Counted from the first letter of the stretch, positions 25,939 to 34,560 are shown. The stretch: 35,858 nt of DNA from an uncultured Verrucomicrobia subdivision 3 bacterium (GCA_903889895.1 CAISYZ010000227.1:1-35858); one strand, 5' to 3'. The notes: generated from the letters alone by a model not told the origin. Made by a program: numbers and translations.

Positions 25939-27408
25939 ATGGAGACCAAACCCAATCAAGCCCAACGGACGATTCGACGCTTACGCCCTGCGTTCGCGCT
26001 TGTCGCCAGTTTGGTGGTGGCTGCCTGGGAGAGTCTTCACGCGGCCGGCTCCGCGCCTTTAATGACGCAGCCCAACATCGTTGTCATTCTCATCGACGAT
26101 GCGGGCTACGGGGATTTTTCCTGCACCGGCAATCCCATCCTGAAAACGCCGCAGATGGATCGGTTGCACGATGAAGGCGTCCGCTTCACGGATTTTCACG
26201 TCAGCCCGACCTGCTCGCCGACACGCTGCGCCTTGATGTCCGGTGCCCACGAGTTCAAGAGCGGAGTCACGCACACGATTCTGGAACGCGAGCGCATGAG
26301 CCTGACGACCGTGACGCTCGCGCAGGTGCTCAAGTCCGCCGGCTATACCACCGGCATCTTCGGCAAATGGCATCTCGGCGACGAGGACGCATATCAACCC
26401 GACCGGCGCGGCTTCGATGAGGTGTTCATCCACGGCGGCGGCGGCATCGGGCAGACTTACCCCGGCAGTTGCGGTGATGTGCCGGACAACAAGTATTTTG
26501 ATCCCGTGATCAAGCACAATGGGCGGTTCGAAAAGACGACCGGCTTTTGCACGGACATTTTCACGGCGCAGGCGCTGAAGTGGATGTCGTCAGTAAAAGG
26601 CAAACAGCCGTTCTTTTGCTACATTCCATACAATGCGGCGCACGAGCCGCTTTCCTGTCCGCCGGAATTTAAGAAACCCTACGAGGGCAAAGTGCCGGAC
26701 AAGGTGGCCACGTTCTACGGGATGCTGGCCAACATTGATGAGAACGTCGGGAACATCATGGCTAGGCTGAAGTCATTGGGGATTGATACGAACACATTGG
26801 TCGTGCTCATGAACGACAACGGCGGCTACGCCCCGGCCTGTGAAATTTACAATGCCGGGATGAGAGGTTCGAAAGCCTCGGCGTGGGAAGGCGGCACGCG
26901 GGCGGTTTCGTTCTGGCGCTGGCCGGGCACCTTGAAGCCGGCCACGGTGGATCAACTCACGTCGGTCATTGACCTGTTTCCGACTTTCGCTGAACTAGCC
27001 GGGGTGACGCTGGATGCCAAAGCGAAAGCACAGGTCGAAGGGCACAGCCTGGTGCCGCTGTTGAAGAATCCGCAAGCCCCGTGGGCTGACCGGAATCTCA
27101 TCACGCATGTGGGGCGCTGGGGCGGAATGTCTCCCGGCGCGCCGCCCGAGAAATATATGAAATATGGTTGCGGCATCCGCAACAGCCAGTTCAGCCTGGT
27201 GCGCAATGAGAACGATTGGCAGTTGTTTGATCTCAAGAAGGATCCCGGGCAGACCAATGACATTGCGGCCCGGCAACCCGATGTGGTCAAGCCATTGTCG
27301 GCGGCCTACGACCAATGGTGGACAACAATTCTGCCGGATCTGGTGAATGAAGACGCCTACAAAACCGCCCCCAAGGTCAATCCCTTCAAGGAAGAATACT
27401 GGAAATAA
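25939..27408 (+). CDS. Exported sulfatase, arylsulfatase A type
   Basis: This S1-type sulfatase should hydrolyse sulfate esters of the target glycan. ATG 25939 gives a 489-residue protein with a basic then hydrophobic N-terminus (RRLRPAFALVASLVVAAWES). Metal ligands lie in IVVILIDDAGYGDFS. The formylglycine signature is CSPTRCALMSG with Cys92 as the modified residue (Thr in place of the more common Ser at the fourth position). GIFGKWHLGDED and VLMNDNGGYAP are further family motifs. It is shorter than the sulfatase at 8237 and lacks a PA14-like tail. The two proteins diverge strongly, which suggests different sulfate positions or sugars. It follows the TIM-barrel-like gene by 50 bases in the same operon. 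A maturase gene is not in the window. Confidence 0.93.
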   Translation: METKPNQAQRTIRRLRPAFALVASLVVAAWESLHAAGSAPLMTQPNIVVILIDDAGYGDFSCTGNPILKTPQMDRLHDEGVRFTDFHVSPTCSPTRCALMSGAHEFKSGVTHTILERERMSLTTVTLAQVLKSAGYTTGIFGKWHLGDEDAYQPDRRGFDEVFIHGGGGIGQTYPGSCGDVPDNKYFDPVIKHNGRFEKTTGFCTDIFTAQALKWMSSVKGKQPFFCYIPYNAAHEPLSCPPEFKKPYEGKVPDKVATFYGMLANIDENVGNIMARLKSLGIDTNTLVVLMNDNGGYAPACEIYNAGMRGSKASAWEGGTRAVSFWRWPGTLKPATVDQLTSVIDLFPTFAELAGVTLDAKAKAQVEGHSLVPLLKNPQAPWADRNLITHVGRWGGMSPGAPPEKYMKYGCGIRNSQFSLVRNENDWQLFDLKKDPGQTNDIAARQPDVVKPLSAAYDQWWTTILPDLVNEDAYKTAPKVNPFKEEYWK

Positions 27409-27445
27409 TTCAGGGACGGCCAGAAGACCGGAACCAGTCCTGAAT
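27408..27445 (+). other. Stem-loop after the sulfatase stop codon
   Basis: ATTCAGGGAC (27408-27417) pairs with GTCCTGAAT (27437-27445), with one bulged base. No U-rich tract follows, so it is not a standard intrinsic terminator; it may stabilise or attenuate the upstream mRNA. The rest of the gap to 27628 is AT-rich and I see no five-copy box or convincing gene in it. Confidence 0.35.
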
Positions 27446-27628
27446 AAGGAAAAATGGAAAACAAACTTTAAACTTAAAAGACACGATTTTATCATAAGGG
27501 CATCTTTCCTGCCCTTCTGTGCGGCGGGTCTTGGGTTGCCGCGAACTCTATGCGGCACTGGGTCTGACTGATTTGGGTGAGAATCTGTTGAGTGATTGGC
27601 GTGGATCACACTTTCAAAACATGAAAAT

Positions 27629-29863
27629 ATGAATGTAAGTTTGAGACGATTTATTTTGGCGTTCCTTGCGGTGTCCTTTCAGTTGGTGCGGGCGGGCAAC
27701 GTGGATTATGTCAATCCTTACATAGGCACGGCCGATGTTCCCAGCGACAACGGGACGGAATATGGCGGCACCATGCCGTTTGTCGAACCGCCGTTTGCAA
27801 TGACGAGCTGGACGCCACAAACGCGCCGGGACAGAATCGGCGCCACATCCTATAATTATGCGGACACGGACATTTTGGGTTTCACGGGAACGCATCAACC
27901 GGCGATATGGATGGGAGATTATGGTTATGTCACGTTGATGCCCGAAGTGGATGCCATCAAGACATCGGAGGCTGGGCGCAAGCTGCCATTCTTGCATAAT
28001 GATGAAACGACAACTCCTTATTATTGTTCTGTTTTGATGGATGCCGGGGCGTCGCGCAAGATCAAGGGAGAAATAACGGCCACGGAACATTGCGCAATCA
28101 TGCGCTTCACTTATCCACAAAACACCAACTCCAGCATCGTGGTGGAATCAACCCGGACGGGCGTAACCGGCAATACCACAGTCAACCCCGCCGCACAGGA
28201 AATCACCGGTTTCAACCCCGACCGTATGGATGCCAAATATACCACCTTACAGTTGCCGAACTTCAAGGGATACTATGTGATTCAAATCAGCAAGCCGTTT
28301 GCAAACTTCGGCGTTTATCAGGGAACGCGTGTCCATTCTGGCGCGACGAACACGACGGCTGACAACGTCGGTGCCTATGCGGCTTTCACCACGGCAGCAA
28401 ATGAAGTCGTCGAAGTCAAAGTAGGAACTTCATTCATCAGCATTGAGCAGGCACGCGCCAATTTGAATAAGGAAATTCCGGATTGGAATTTCAACGGAGT
28501 CGAAACCAGGCTTAAAAAGATTTGGAATCAAAAATTGGGCGAGGTCTCGATTTCAGGCGGAACCAAAAGTCAATTAACGCAATTTTACACCGGAATGTAT
28601 CATTGCATGCTGTATCCGCGGATGTTCTCCGAAGATGGCCGTTATTACAGCGCCTTTGATGACCAAGTTCACGATGGCGTTGCTTACACCGATTATTCAG
28701 GCTGGGATACATTCCGTTCGGAGAACAGTTTTATCACTATTTTTTGCCCCGAACGGGTCAACGGCATTGTTCAGGCGTTGTTGAATGATTTCAAAGAAGG
28801 CGGCTGGATGCCCAAATGGCCGAATCCCTCCTACACGGACATCATGCTTTGCACGCCCGCCGATTCCATTGTTGCGGAGGCCGTCAACAAAGGGTTCAGC
28901 GGATTTGATTACAACCTGGCTTACGCGGCGGTCTATAAGGACGCGATGAATCCGCCCAACGGAGACACAACGCATAAATGGCCGGACCGTTCCCAAGGGC
29001 AACCGTATTCCGCGCGCGAAGGCCTGACATATTACAAGCAATATGGCTATGTCGCCGAAAATTGGACGGCACGCGCGGCCTCCTGCACGTTGGAAGGCAC
29101 CTACGACGACTGGTGCGTGGCACAAGTGGCCAAAGCCGTCGGCAACACCAATGACCATCATTTTTTCCTCGACCGTTCCCAGAACTACCGGAATGTGTTC
29201 AACCACGAAACCGGCGAAATGAATTCCCGGTTTGCCGACGGAACATGGGCGCCGGCCGATGCGGGATGGAGTGAAGGAGGACAGAATATGTATGACTTTT
29301 GCGTGATGCAGGATGTGCCCGGCCTCATCAACTTGATGGGCGGCACAAGTAATTTCAACGCCAGCCTGGACAAGAGAACCACCGACTTGAGCGCTCTGGT
29401 CAACAACGAGCCGGGAAACCATTATCCCTATCTCTACGATTTCAGCGGCGAGCCCTGGAAATGTCAAAGCCTGGCGCGTGCGGCCCTGACCAACTTTGAC
29501 GATACGCCAGGAGGACTTCCCGGCAATGACGATTGCGGCCAGACAAGCTCCTGGTTGCTTTTTGCAAACATGGGGTTTTATCCGGTCAATGCCGCTTCCG
29601 GCATTTACATGATCGGCAGCCCGGTGTTTGGCAGGATGACGCTTAATGTGCCGAATGGTCGCACCTTTACGATTACCACCTCAAATAAATCTGCAACCAA
29701 CAAATACATCCAGTCAGCCAAGCTGAACGGCGCTCCGCTCAACGATCCTTGCATCACCTATTCGCAAATCATGGCCGGAGGCTCGCTTGCTTTTGTGATG
29801 GGGCCAACACCTTCTTCCTGGGCGTCAGATTGGCGCGGCGTGCCGATTTCTGGTTCAAAGTAG
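27629..29863 (+). CDS. GH92 alpha-mannosidase family protein
   Basis: This is a calcium-dependent inverting exo-alpha-mannosidase family, usually acting on mannans or N-glycans. ATG 27629 starts a signal peptide (MNVSLRRFILAFLAVSFQLVRA); a TTG at 27596 is in frame but adds a poor leader. The 744 residues match family length. N-terminal beta-sandwich motifs include NVDYVNPYIGT, EYGGTMPFVEPPFAM and LGFTGTHQPAIWMGDYG. The (alpha/alpha)6 domain has SGWDTFRSENSFITIFCPER, then VNNEPGNHYPYLYDFSGEPW with likely acid Glu594, and GGLPGNDDCGQTSSWLLFAN with Asp634/Asp635 in the general-base site. It lies 220 bases after the sulfatase gene and could have its own promoter, though none is clear. Its presence suggests mannose in the target glycan. 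Confidence 0.93.
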   Translation: MNVSLRRFILAFLAVSFQLVRAGNVDYVNPYIGTADVPSDNGTEYGGTMPFVEPPFAMTSWTPQTRRDRIGATSYNYADTDILGFTGTHQPAIWMGDYGYVTLMPEVDAIKTSEAGRKLPFLHNDETTTPYYCSVLMDAGASRKIKGEITATEHCAIMRFTYPQNTNSSIVVESTRTGVTGNTTVNPAAQEITGFNPDRMDAKYTTLQLPNFKGYYVIQISKPFANFGVYQGTRVHSGATNTTADNVGAYAAFTTAANEVVEVKVGTSFISIEQARANLNKEIPDWNFNGVETRLKKIWNQKLGEVSISGGTKSQLTQFYTGMYHCMLYPRMFSEDGRYYSAFDDQVHDGVAYTDYSGWDTFRSENSFITIFCPERVNGIVQALLNDFKEGGWMPKWPNPSYTDIMLCTPADSIVAEAVNKGFSGFDYNLAYAAVYKDAMNPPNGDTTHKWPDRSQGQPYSAREGLTYYKQYGYVAENWTARAASCTLEGTYDDWCVAQVAKAVGNTNDHHFFLDRSQNYRNVFNHETGEMNSRFADGTWAPADAGWSEGGQNMYDFCVMQDVPGLINLMGGTSNFNASLDKRTTDLSALVNNEPGNHYPYLYDFSGEPWKCQSLARAALTNFDDTPGGLPGNDDCGQTSSWLLFANMGFYPVNAASGIYMIGSPVFGRMTLNVPNGRTFTITTSNKSATNKYIQSAKLNGAPLNDPCITYSQIMAGGSLAFVMGPTPSSWASDWRGVPISGSK

Positions 29864-30038
29864 ATTAGGCAGGTGGCCATTGTCTCCGCTCGGTGGTGGC
29901 AATTATGATCCATACAAGATTACGCCCTCATTTCTGGCGCAACTTCGGAAGGCCATTACTGGAACGGCGTAACCGCTTTGTGGCATTAGGCAAATGCCGT
30001 ATGGCTAGATAGGAAGGTTTAATTTACTTTTTCCAGAA
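29864..30038 (+). other. Intergenic gap with a possible coding remnant
   Basis: Before the regulatory box, one frame reads SPLGGGNYDPYKITPSFL and continues AQLRKAITGTA-stop (about 29883-29972). The composition looks coding, but there is no start and no neighbouring domain. It could be the tail of a lost gene or chance. Confidence 0.25.
29985..30002 (+). promoter_or_regulatory. Shared palindromic box, copy D
   Basis: Reads ATTAGGCAAATGCCGTAT, flanked by C and G to extend the CAT/ATG arms (29984-30003). It is 36 bases upstream of the ATG at 30039. An AT-rich stretch (TTTAATTTACTTTT, 30018-30031) follows about 15-20 bases after the box and could hold a -10 element. Confidence 0.65.
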
Positions 30039-31925
30039 ATGAAGCCCGTTTTGAAATATTCCAATCTCCTTTTGTGCTTTTTGGTGTCACTCTGTTCTTT
30101 GGGGCATGCCGACGAAACGCTTCCACCACTGAAAGATGGTCAAGCACCCAAGAGTTTCGAAGAGTTGTGGGCCGGATACGACCCGGCAAAAGAACCGCTG
30201 GAGACCGAGGTGCTCAAGCAATGGGAGCAGGACGGCGTGGTGTTGCGAATCGTCCGCTACCGCATCGGGATTTTCAAGGGGCAAAAAGCGATGATGGCCG
30301 CCGTTTACGGGTTTCCCAAAGGCGGCACGAAGCTTCCCGGATTGGTGCAGATTCACGGCGGCGGACAGTTTGCGGACTACCAAGCGCCGCTGACCAACGC
30401 CAAACGCGGCTATGCCACCATATCATTGGCTTGGGCGGGCAGAATCAGCGCGCCGGACTATCAGGTAAACAACGACATCGTAAAACTCTTCTGGGATGGA
30501 AAAACCAATGACCCGGCCTACAAACTTACGACTGACTGGGGCGCGCTTGATGCTTATCATGCGCCCTGTCGAAACGAGAAGAACGCCTTTGCCAACGTGA
30601 GCCCGGCATCCTGGACGCTGGATGCGGTGGATTCGCCCCGCAACAATCCCTGGTTCCTTTGCGCCCTGGGCGCGCGGCGGGCTTTGACCTTTCTGGAACA
30701 GCAGCCGGAAGTAGATGCTCAGAAGCTCGGAGTCTATGGCCATTCCATGGGCGGCAAAATCACCGTGATGACAGCGGGAGCGGATTCACGGGTCAAGGCC
30801 GCCGCACCTTCCTGCGGCGGACTAAGTGACCGGGCAAATGAGAGCGTGTTGTATCGTGCCACCATCAACGACGATCAATACCTCAAGCGCATCACTTGTC
30901 CCATCATTTTTCTCAGCCCGGCCAATGATTTTCATGGTCACATCAACGACCTGCAAAAGGCGCTGGCGGAAATCAAGAGCCCTGACTGGCGGGCAACCTG
31001 TTCACCGCATGGAAACCATCAGGATCTGGCGGCATACGAAGTCGCCGGCCCGTTATGGTTTGACCAGTATTTGAAAGGAGCCTTCCAATTTCCGGCGACG
31101 CCCAGCGCCGCCTTGGAGCTAAAGACTTCCGATGCGGTTCCGTTGTTTACCGTCCAGCCAGATGCTTCCAAACCCATCTTGGCGGTGGACATTTACTACA
31201 CCCAGCAAGGTCCGAACGAAGGGGAAAAGGAAGATATGAACAATGCCATGAACCGCTTCTGGCATCATGCCAAAGCCGCCCGTCACGGAAATGTTTGGAC
31301 GGCGGATTTGCCCCTGCTCACTGTCGCCAAGCCGCTCTGGGTCTATGCCAACGTATTGTATCCCTTGGCCGCGCCGGTCACCGGTGCCGGATATTATTAC
31401 GCGACCTACACCACGACGCAGTTCAACCTCGCTTCAAAGATGCTGATCGCCTCGCCGGAACAACTGAAAGCAGCCGGCGTGAAGGCAACGGACAAACCAT
31501 CGCTACTTATCGAGGCTTTTGGAAAAGACTGGCAGAAGGAATGGTTCACCTATGACCTGACGGACAATTGGGCGCGGAAAACCCACAAGCTTTACGACCC
31601 AAAATGGCTGCCGCCGGCATCGGCCACACTCGCGCTGGAAGCGCGCTCCCAGCAGCCGAACAAGCTGGTGATGGGACTGGATAATTACGCCGCTGAAATT
31701 CCGCTTACCGGCGGAATGAAATGGCAGAAGATTGTTTTGTCACCCGCCAATTTCCACGATGCCGCTGGCAAATCGCTTCCCGACTGGAAAGGGGTCAAAG
31801 AACTGCGTCTGGGTGACAAGGAGACTTTGCGTTCAAAAGATGGCGACACGGAAAAGAAACTGGATCTCGGATCCGGGTGGCAAGGGCCGGATCCAACATT
31901 CCGCAACCTGCTCTGGGTTCCGTAG
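30039..31925 (+). CDS. Exported alpha/beta-hydrolase esterase (acetyl xylan esterase-like), copy 1
   Basis: This is probably a deacylase acting on esterified glycan. It is 628 residues with a signal peptide (MKPVLKYSNLLLCFLVSLCSLGHA). The alpha/beta-hydrolase core has an oxyanion motif in LVQIHGGGQF, nucleophile Ser236 in VYGHSMGGK, a likely acid Asp297 in FLSPANDFHGH and a likely His327 in SPHGNHQDLA. After about residue 350, roughly 280 residues form beta-rich C-terminal domains (DIYYTQQG, GNVWTADLPLL, LRLGDKETLRS). The 32058 gene encodes a paralogue with the same layout, including LPPLK near the N-terminus, SPRNN-W and KAAxPSCGG. Each copy has its own regulatory box. Substrate is unknown; acetyl xylan esterase is the nearest type I recognise. 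Confidence 0.82.
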   Translation: MKPVLKYSNLLLCFLVSLCSLGHADETLPPLKDGQAPKSFEELWAGYDPAKEPLETEVLKQWEQDGVVLRIVRYRIGIFKGQKAMMAAVYGFPKGGTKLPGLVQIHGGGQFADYQAPLTNAKRGYATISLAWAGRISAPDYQVNNDIVKLFWDGKTNDPAYKLTTDWGALDAYHAPCRNEKNAFANVSPASWTLDAVDSPRNNPWFLCALGARRALTFLEQQPEVDAQKLGVYGHSMGGKITVMTAGADSRVKAAAPSCGGLSDRANESVLYRATINDDQYLKRITCPIIFLSPANDFHGHINDLQKALAEIKSPDWRATCSPHGNHQDLAAYEVAGPLWFDQYLKGAFQFPATPSAALELKTSDAVPLFTVQPDASKPILAVDIYYTQQGPNEGEKEDMNNAMNRFWHHAKAARHGNVWTADLPLLTVAKPLWVYANVLYPLAAPVTGAGYYYATYTTTQFNLASKMLIASPEQLKAAGVKATDKPSLLIEAFGKDWQKEWFTYDLTDNWARKTHKLYDPKWLPPASATLALEARSQQPNKLVMGLDNYAAEIPLTGGMKWQKIVLSPANFHDAAGKSLPDWKGVKELRLGDKETLRSKDGDTEKKLDLGSGWQGPDPTFRNLLWVP

Positions 31926-31987
31926 AAAATCCACTGATGCGCCCGTGCGTGACCACTCGTCGGCGTTGAAGGTTTCCAGCTGGCGGT

Positions 31988-32005
31988 ATTAGTCAAATGC
32001 CGTAT
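31988..32005 (+). promoter_or_regulatory. Shared palindromic box, copy E
   Basis: Reads ATTAGTCAAATGCCGTAT, one base different from copy D (G to T at the sixth position). It lies 52 bases upstream of the ATG at 32058. CTATAAAT at 32035-32042 is a possible -10 element. Confidence 0.6.
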
Positions 32006-32057
32006 ATCGGAATCTCGGAACGACTTGTAAGCTGCTATAAATCCAATTCAAAATACC

Positions 32058-34058
32058 ATGAAACTGCTCAAGCCCGTTCTGTGTTGGTTGGTTTTCAGCG
32101 CTTCACCGCTGATTTATGCCGCTGACACGCTTCCGCCGCTCAAGGCGGAGAATATTCCGCAAACCGTCCGTGAACTCTATGCGGACTTTAATCCCGACAA
32201 GGAACCGCTGGATTCTCAGGTTGTCAAAGAATGGCAGCAAGATGGCGTAACCGTGCGGATGATTACCTACACGGTTGGCACGTTTAAGGAAGTTAAAGCC
32301 AGGATGGGGGCATACTATGCTTTCCCCACCCGGTGGACTGCAAAAGTGCCGGCGGTTCTGCACATGCACGGTGGCGGGCAAACAGCGCAGAAGGAAACGG
32401 TCATAGCCTCGGCCAGAAATGGCTACGCAGCCATATCCATCAATTGGGGCGGCAAGAAAATGGCGGATCAGGGACCCAACGATCCGGGAACCGATTGGGG
32501 GGCGGTGGATCCTACCCAAAATCATAATGACCATTATGCTTCATGCGCTCCCGACAGCAAGACGGTTGATGCATACGAATCGCCCCGCAATAACAACTGG
32601 TATCTGCTGACGCTGGCCGCCAAGCGCGCCGTCAGTTTTTTACAGAAGCAGGAATGCGTTGATGCCCAAAAAATCGGAGCCACCGGCCATTCCATGGGGG
32701 GGATGCTAACGGTGATGCTTGCGGGCTGTGACCAACGCATTAAGGCGGCGGTGCCGTCGTGCGGCGGAGTCGGCGGCGCTCCCGATCAGTTGTATGCGCG
32801 GAAAGGTAACGCGGCGCGACCAAAGAATAACAGCCGGATTTACCAGTCATTGATTGACGAAGCAAACTACGTCAAGGACATCACCTGTCCGATCCTCTAC
32901 CTGGGGCCGCAAAATGATTTCAACGGCTTGTTTGACGAATTGTTCATGAATTGGGCGCACATCGGCAGCCAGCGCGTGGCCTTTGCCATTTCACCCCACC
33001 TGAACCACCGGCACGAGGCGGCGGCGGCGTTTGACGACTATCTTTGGTTTGAAGAATACTTGAAGGGCAGCATCAAACTGCCCGAAACGCCCGGCTTCCA
33101 AGTGGAACTCAAGGGGCCAAATGGCCTGCCGGTCGCCACGTTGCGGCCGGATGCGCCGGAGACAATTGACCGGGCGGTCATTTATTATTCGCTTGATCCC
33201 AATGGCCAGTTTCGTTTTTGGCGCAGCGCCCAAGCCACGCGCAACGGCAACATTTGGACGGCGGAACTCCCGTTGCTTTCCAGTGAAATGCCATTGTATT
33301 GCATGGCCAATGTGTATTACCACTTTCCCAACGTCCATCTGGTTGGGCCGCCGTGGGCGAGCAGTCCGGACAAGGATTATCTGCTGAGTTCCAAGCTGGT
33401 GGGTTTTGAGGCCGATCAGGTCAAGGCGGCGGGCGTGAAAGCCGCGGATTGTGCGGAGCGGACGATCCAGGCCGATTTTACCAATCTTCAGGACTGGTAT
33501 GAGCTGGAAAAAAACAGTCCCGTATGGCACCAAATTGTCACCCGCAAAATCAAGGACCCGAAATGGCGCGGGCCCAATGGGGCGGAGCTGGCGGTTGATG
33601 TGGCTGACGCCCGTGGCGGAGCAATTGTGTTCACCTTTTATTTCAACGAATACAGACAATATGGCAACGACAAGGTGGATGGTGAATTTTATGCTGTCGT
33701 TCCCTATGCAAATACGGATGGCTGGCAGACTTTAAACATCAAGCTGGACGACTTAAAACCCGCACGGACAAACCAAGCCGGCCGGCCAACGGATTGGCAA
33801 ACCCTCTGCGAACTGGGCATCGGCGGGCGTGAAAGATTTCCCATTAACGGCCAACCGGTGGAAGTGGGTTCGGGTTCCTTCGACCAAAAACGGCTGATGA
33901 AAAATCTTCGTTGGCTGGGCGGGGAATATCCGCGCAACATCATCATGCCTGGCGGCGGCATCCAAGTGGATCCGGCGGCCTACCAAAAGCAGTTCCAGGC
34001 ACAGATTGATAAGTCGGTTGAGTTGGAAAAACAGGACACGAAGACCGTCCCCCAATAA
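32058..34058 (+). CDS. Exported alpha/beta-hydrolase esterase, copy 2
   Basis: This is a paralogue of the 30039 product, probably also a glycan deacylase. It is 666 residues with a signal peptide (MKLLKPVLCWLVFSASPLIYA-AD). Catalytic motifs: VLHMHGGGQTA for the oxyanion hole, nucleophile Ser212 in GATGHSMGGML, a likely acid Asp287 in YLGPQNDFNG and His317 in HLNHRHEAAA. The C-terminal beta-rich part (about 345-640) includes RAVIYYSLDPNGQFRFW and WYELEKNSPVWHQIV. A charged tail (VELEKQDTKTVPQ) ends the protein. Differences from copy 1 lie mainly in the lid-like insert after Ser212 (QLYARKGNAARPKNN), which suggests a different acyl or sugar preference. This is the last gene of the enzyme region. 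Confidence 0.82.
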   Translation: MKLLKPVLCWLVFSASPLIYAADTLPPLKAENIPQTVRELYADFNPDKEPLDSQVVKEWQQDGVTVRMITYTVGTFKEVKARMGAYYAFPTRWTAKVPAVLHMHGGGQTAQKETVIASARNGYAAISINWGGKKMADQGPNDPGTDWGAVDPTQNHNDHYASCAPDSKTVDAYESPRNNNWYLLTLAAKRAVSFLQKQECVDAQKIGATGHSMGGMLTVMLAGCDQRIKAAVPSCGGVGGAPDQLYARKGNAARPKNNSRIYQSLIDEANYVKDITCPILYLGPQNDFNGLFDELFMNWAHIGSQRVAFAISPHLNHRHEAAAAFDDYLWFEEYLKGSIKLPETPGFQVELKGPNGLPVATLRPDAPETIDRAVIYYSLDPNGQFRFWRSAQATRNGNIWTAELPLLSSEMPLYCMANVYYHFPNVHLVGPPWASSPDKDYLLSSKLVGFEADQVKAAGVKAADCAERTIQADFTNLQDWYELEKNSPVWHQIVTRKIKDPKWRGPNGAELAVDVADARGGAIVFTFYFNEYRQYGNDKVDGEFYAVVPYANTDGWQTLNIKLDDLKPARTNQAGRPTDWQTLCELGIGGRERFPINGQPVEVGSGSFDQKRLMKNLRWLGGEYPRNIIMPGGGIQVDPAAYQKQFQAQIDKSVELEKQDTKTVPQ

Positions 34059-34153
34059 ATTTCGCCTGGATTCTGCCAAAAGCACTTTGCCTTGCGTGAC
34101 AATAAGAATCCTCTAGAACACCGGGAATAATCTGGTGGCGTGTCCTTAGGAAA

Positions 34154-34180
34154 GGAAATCGAGTTCGATTCCCGATTTCC
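34154..34180 (+). other. Stem-loop with tRNA T-arm-like sequence
   Basis: GGAAATCG (34154-34161) pairs perfectly with CGATTTCC (34173-34180) around AGTTCGATTCC. GTTCGATTCCCGA resembles the T-loop of a tRNA, and GGTGGCGTGTCC just upstream resembles the 3' part of a long-variable-arm tRNA. No 5' acceptor strand or anticodon arm can be found, so it is at most a fragment. Confidence 0.3.
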
Positions 34181-34219
34181 TGAAAATAGCAATTCATTAC
34201 AAAACCAACCTCCAGTAAA

Positions 34220-34285
34220 ATAATAGTTCCGCAATAGTTGGGGGATTGGTTGGAAATAGTTCCTCCCCTGACCCCAAATAGTTCT
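34220..34285. repeat. Phased AATAGTT repeats (11/22/22-base spacing)
   Basis: AATAGTT occurs at 34222, 34233, 34255 and 34277, so spacings are 11, 22 and 22 bases. Units read ATAATAGTTCC, GCAATAGTTGG, GAAATAGTTCC and CAAATAGTTCT, with a degenerate GGGATTGGTTG between the second and third. This places every copy on one helix face, as in protein-binding arrays or element ends. Confidence 0.5.
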
Positions 34286-34499
34286 TGAAGTCAGGAAAGC
34301 CTTGTGAGAGGCTTGAATCCATTGGGGAACGAGCGCAGAGGCTTATGCTGCTGGGAGTTGTGATGGTTTGAAGCGGACAACAATTGATGTTCGATTCCGA
34401 CTACCGCCTTTTCGAACTTCCAACAGAAGCAAGGTGTCACATCTTAAAGCACAATCCCTGCACAATAGTCAAACAGGCACCAAAAATCGCCAAATACCA

Positions 34500-34545
34500 G
34501 TTCAAAACAAAACAAAGGCCACCCCAAAACAAGGAGTGGCCTTTG
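34500..34545 (-). terminator. Rho-independent terminator of the histone-like gene
   Basis: CAAAGGCCAC (34513-34522) and GTGGCCTTTG (34536-34545) form a 10-bp perfect stem with a 13-base loop. On the minus strand it is followed by TTTTGTTTTGAA. It begins 15 bases after the stop of the gene at 34561. Confidence 0.85.
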
Positions 34546-34560
34546 GATTGTTAAACGGAT

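Larger units (their letters stand above)
34059..34560. other. 500-base non-coding region between convergent genes
   Basis: No credible gene is visible. It holds a stem-loop with a tRNA T-arm-like sequence, a set of phased AATAGTT repeats, a second copy of GTTCGATTCC (34389-34398) and the terminator of the downstream minus-strand gene. It separates the enzyme region from a section with an insertion element, so it may be a former insertion boundary. Confidence 0.5.

Noticed and set aside
27409..27628. Small gene between the sulfatase and GH92 genes
   Set aside because: Short frames there have no leader, motif or consistent codon use.
28697..29467. Open frame of 256 codons antisense to the GH92 gene
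   Set aside because: It overlaps the catalytic region of a well-supported gene and shows no motif.
34059..34200. Complete tRNA gene
   Set aside because: Only a T-arm-like hairpin can be drawn; no 5' acceptor strand, D-arm or anticodon arm matches.
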